Below, one piece after another: positions 6,827 to 8,294 of a stretch of 8,294 nt of DNA; position 1 is the stretch's first letter, and each line of letters opens with the position of its first letter. The stretch is taken from assembly GCA_903861055.1 (NCBI GenBank), contig CAIOSU010000348.1, positions 1-8,294 on the forward strand, in the 5' to 3' direction. A model generated the notes under the pieces. The model did no database searches. It was not told the DNA's origin and worked only from the letters and a program-made list of their open reading frames with translations. Both the position numbers and the translations under genes were made by a program. Source of the stretch: an uncultured bacterium (lineage in GTDB: Bacteria; Bacteroidota; Bacteroidia; Chitinophagales; CAIOSU01).

Positions 6827-7066
6827 ATGCAGATAAATAAGATAAGAGAGAACTTACATCAGCTAATTGATAGTACTGAAGATGGAGATTTGCTGGAAGC
6901 AGTTAGTGAAGTGCTTAGCGCTAAAAAGCCCTTGCCGTATACACACCACGAACCAACATCAGCAGAGATGGAAATGGTCAAGGAAGGGGAAGGTCAACTT
7001 TTGAGAGGAGAAAGTATCCCTCATGAGGAAGTAATGAAAAAGGCGAGACAGATTTTGAAAAAATGA
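6827..7066 (+). CDS. Antitoxin of a RelE/ParE-type toxin-antitoxin module
   Basis: Small acidic-to-mixed 79-residue protein, inferred to bind and neutralise the toxin encoded immediately downstream. Residues 1-32 look helical (INKIRENLHQLIDSTEDGDL then LLEAVSEVL). A short basic/proline-containing linker (33-45) follows, and then a second helical part (45-79) with EMEMVKEGEGQLLRGESIPH and EEVMKKARQILKK. The ending resembles the 'I-P-H-E-E-V-M-K-K-A-R' tail of many Bacteroidota antitoxins paired with ParE toxins, which usually wraps the toxin. I see no obvious ribbon-helix-helix, AbrB or HTH DNA-binding domain, so autoregulation is uncertain. The last codons overlap the toxin start as ATGA (7063-7066), the classic arrangement for coupled antitoxin-toxin translation. 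Role rests on size, order, overlap and tail motif. Confidence 0.82.
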   Translation: MQINKIRENLHQLIDSTEDGDLLEAVSEVLSAKKPLPYTHHEPTSAEMEMVKEGEGQLLRGESIPHEEVMKKARQILKK

Positions 7067-7359
7067 AACGCCGGAAAATCATTTGGTCTCCTAAAGCTGA
7101 AACGGAGCTACTTCAACTTATTATTTACCTGAATACTGAATGGGGTGAACCAACGGTCGAATCCGTACTTGATAAAATTGATAGGCTGTTACTCCTTGCC
7201 TCTAGGATGCCCTATATCTTTCCGAAGCACCCCAAATTAAAACAGCGATACTTTATTGTCAATAGACTAACCAGAGTTTATTATAAAACTGGAAGAACCA
7301 AAATTGAAGTAGTAGCTTTATACTACAATCGACGTGATAATAGTAATTATAAAGGTTAA
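7063..7359 (+). CDS. RelE/ParE-superfamily toxin
   Basis: Basic 98-residue protein of the RelE/ParE toxin superfamily (PF05016-like). Typical order of elements: beta strand IIWSPKAETEL (6-16), two helices (about 11-27 and 31-48, LNTEWGEPTVESVLDKIDRL), the MPYIFPKHP turn (49-57), then strands RYFIVNRLTRVYYK (62-75) and KIEVVALYYNRRDNS (80-94). The conserved late Arg-Asp of 'R-R-D' is present. RelE members cut mRNA on the ribosome and ParE members poison DNA gyrase. The sequence alone does not decide which applies here, though the 'VVALYYNRRD' ending is nearer to the ParE-like Bacteroidota group. It overlaps the antitoxin gene by four bases and appears intact. No dedicated plus-strand terminator is visible; the hairpin at 7377-7414 is better formed for the opposite strand. 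Confidence 0.88.
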   Translation: MKRRKIIWSPKAETELLQLIIYLNTEWGEPTVESVLDKIDRLLLLASRMPYIFPKHPKLKQRYFIVNRLTRVYYKTGRTKIEVVALYYNRRDNSNYKG

Positions 7360-7376
7360 AGTCATTTTCATCGCAT

Positions 7377-7414
7377 AAAAAAACGCCCACCATTCCAAAG
7401 AAAAGCGAGCGTTT
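7377..7414 (-). terminator. Rho-independent terminator downstream of odhB
   Basis: On the minus strand AAACGCTCGC and GTGGGCGTTT pair as a 10-base stem (eight Watson-Crick pairs, two G-U wobbles) around a 14-base loop. The stem runs directly into seven U residues. On the plus strand the wobbles become A-C mismatches and the tail is ATATTGTT, so it is oriented for the minus-strand odhB transcript, about 50 bases after its stop. It may still weakly end the convergent toxin transcript. Confidence 0.8.
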
Positions 7415-7429
7415 ATATTGTTCCTCATC

Positions 7430-7457
7430 CATGGACCATCGACCATGGACTATCGAC
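7430..7457. repeat. Four-copy tandem heptamer repeat (YATSGAC)
   Basis: CATGGAC, CATCGAC, CATGGAC and TATCGAC stand head to tail with no spacer, equivalently two 14-base units differing at one base. On the minus strand this is GTCSATR repeated in the odhB 3' untranslated region, between the stop and the terminator. It contains two CCATGG palindromes eight bases apart that could also pair as a small hairpin. No copy occurs elsewhere in the window that I noticed. Confidence 0.85.
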
Positions 7458-7462
7458 TAAAA

Positions 7463-8294
7463 TCATTTCAATCCCAACAACAGCTTCGTAGGGTCTTCGC
7501 CAAACAAAAGTTGGTTAGGGTTTTCTAGTAGGTGCTTCACACGTACCAAGAAACTCACCGATTCTTTTCCATCAATTACACGGTGATCGTAGCTCAAGGC
7601 TAGGTACATCATGGGGCGTATTTCTACTTTACCATTGATGGCCATCGGGCGGTCTTGAATTTTGTGCATACCCAATATGGCCGATTGCGGCGAGTTCAAT
7701 ATCGGGGTCGACATTAACGAACCAAATACGCCACCATTGGTAAGCGTAAAGGTACCGCCGGTCATCTCGTCCAAAGTCAATTTACCGTCGCGGGCTTTAA
7801 CTGCCACGTCAACCACAGCCTTCTCAATGCCAGCCATGGTAAGGCTCTCCGCATTGCGTATCACTGGCACCACCAACCCTTTCGGGGTCGATACGGCCAC
7901 ACCCATATCTACATAATCATGGTAAACAATGCTATCGTCCTCAATAATACCGTTCACGGCCGGGAACTCCAACAATGCAATGGCACAAGCCTTGGTAAAG
8001 AACGACATAAAGCCTAAGCCGACGCCGTGCGTTTCCTTGAATTTATCTTTGTATTGCGTGCGCAAATCCATAATCGGGCCCATGTCCACCTCATTAAAGG
8101 TAGTTAGCATGGCTGTTTCGTTTTTGGCCGCCAACAAGCGCTTGGCAATGGTTTTGCGCAAGTTGCTCATTTTCTTTTTCTCTTGCTCCCGGCTACCACC
8201 ATTGCCAGTAAGGCTAAGGTCGCCCACTTGCGCAGCACCGTTTTCAAGGGCAGCTAGCACGTCGGCTTTAGTTATGCGTCCACCTTTGGCAGTA
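7463..8294 (-). CDS. odhB: 2-oxoglutarate dehydrogenase E2 component (dihydrolipoyl succinyltransferase), 5' end cut by window
   Basis: C-terminal 276 residues of the E2 core of the 2-oxoglutarate dehydrogenase complex (also called sucB), which passes succinyl from dihydrolipoyl to CoA in the TCA cycle in the cytoplasm. The frame is open to the window edge. The first visible residues, AKGGRITKADVLAALENG (2-19), are the end of the E3-binding (peripheral subunit binding) domain, so the lipoyl domain lies outside the window. A linker (20-40) is followed by the catalytic 2-oxoacid dehydrogenase acyltransferase domain: MSNLRKTIAKRL (42-53), TFNEVDM (65-71), VSTPKGLVVPVIRNA (134-148), TNGGVFGSLMSTPI (185-198), PQSAILGMH (202-210) and DHRVIDG (236-242) with catalytic His237 and Asp241. 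The TNGGVFGSLMSTPI block favours the succinyl over the acetyl (pyruvate) type. The GTG at 8260 is internal, not a start. It converges with the toxin-antitoxin operon. Confidence 0.95.
   Translation of the reverse strand, partial: TAKGGRITKADVLAALENGAAQVGDLSLTGNGGSREQEKKKMSNLRKTIAKRLLAAKNETAMLTTFNEVDMGPIMDLRTQYKDKFKETHGVGLGFMSFFTKACAIALLEFPAVNGIIEDDSIVYHDYVDMGVAVSTPKGLVVPVIRNAESLTMAGIEKAVVDVAVKARDGKLTLDEMTGGTFTLTNGGVFGSLMSTPILNSPQSAILGMHKIQDRPMAINGKVEIRPMMYLALSYDHRVIDGKESVSFLVRVKHLLENPNQLLFGEDPTKLLLGLK

Noticed and set aside
7662..7916. 84-codon plus-strand frame opposite odhB.
   Set aside because: Antisense to the catalytic domain of odhB, no independent support.

Overview
The window looks like chromosomal DNA from a member of the Bacteroidota. 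The supporting signs are a TonB-dependent receptor with an N-terminal carboxypeptidase-regulatory-like domain, two small lipoproteins of the DUF6252 type, almost no Shine-Dalgarno sequences before the starts, and promoter-like TTTG / TAnnTTT pairs. I cannot name a genus. Most of it is ordinary housekeeping and envelope content. I see no phage, CRISPR, insertion sequence or defence island beyond one small toxin-antitoxin pair.

Layout, left to right. (1) dapD (+), the succinyltransferase of lysine/diaminopimelate synthesis, ends three bases from the end of a convergent minus-strand pair. (2) That pair encodes two paralogous DUF6252-like lipoproteins whose reading frames overlap by GTGA. (3) A 270-base gap contains a strong minus-strand terminator for (4) a 979-residue TonB-dependent outer-membrane receptor (-). 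(5) A gene-poor stretch of about 590 bases (5094-5686) carries a candidate receptor promoter, a possible pseudoknot, and short open stretches on both strands that may be eroded gene fragments. (6) A YeiH-family (PF03601) membrane transporter (+). (7) A short gap with another coding-like tail, then (8) a RelE/ParE-type toxin-antitoxin operon (+) with an ATGA overlap. (9) Convergent to it, the 3' part of the 2-oxoglutarate dehydrogenase E2 gene (-), which runs off the right edge. Its 3' untranslated region holds a four-copy heptamer repeat followed by a terminator.

Functionally the genes are mostly independent. dapD feeds lysine and peptidoglycan precursors and odhB belongs to the TCA cycle. 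The receptor and the lipoproteins are envelope proteins, but a terminator and probably separate promoters divide them. The toxin-antitoxin pair is the clearest accessory element. I did not find convincing evidence for a new multi-gene system. The items most worth checking are the lipoprotein duplication, the heptamer repeat, the possible gene remnants, and the antitoxin with no recognisable DNA-binding domain.
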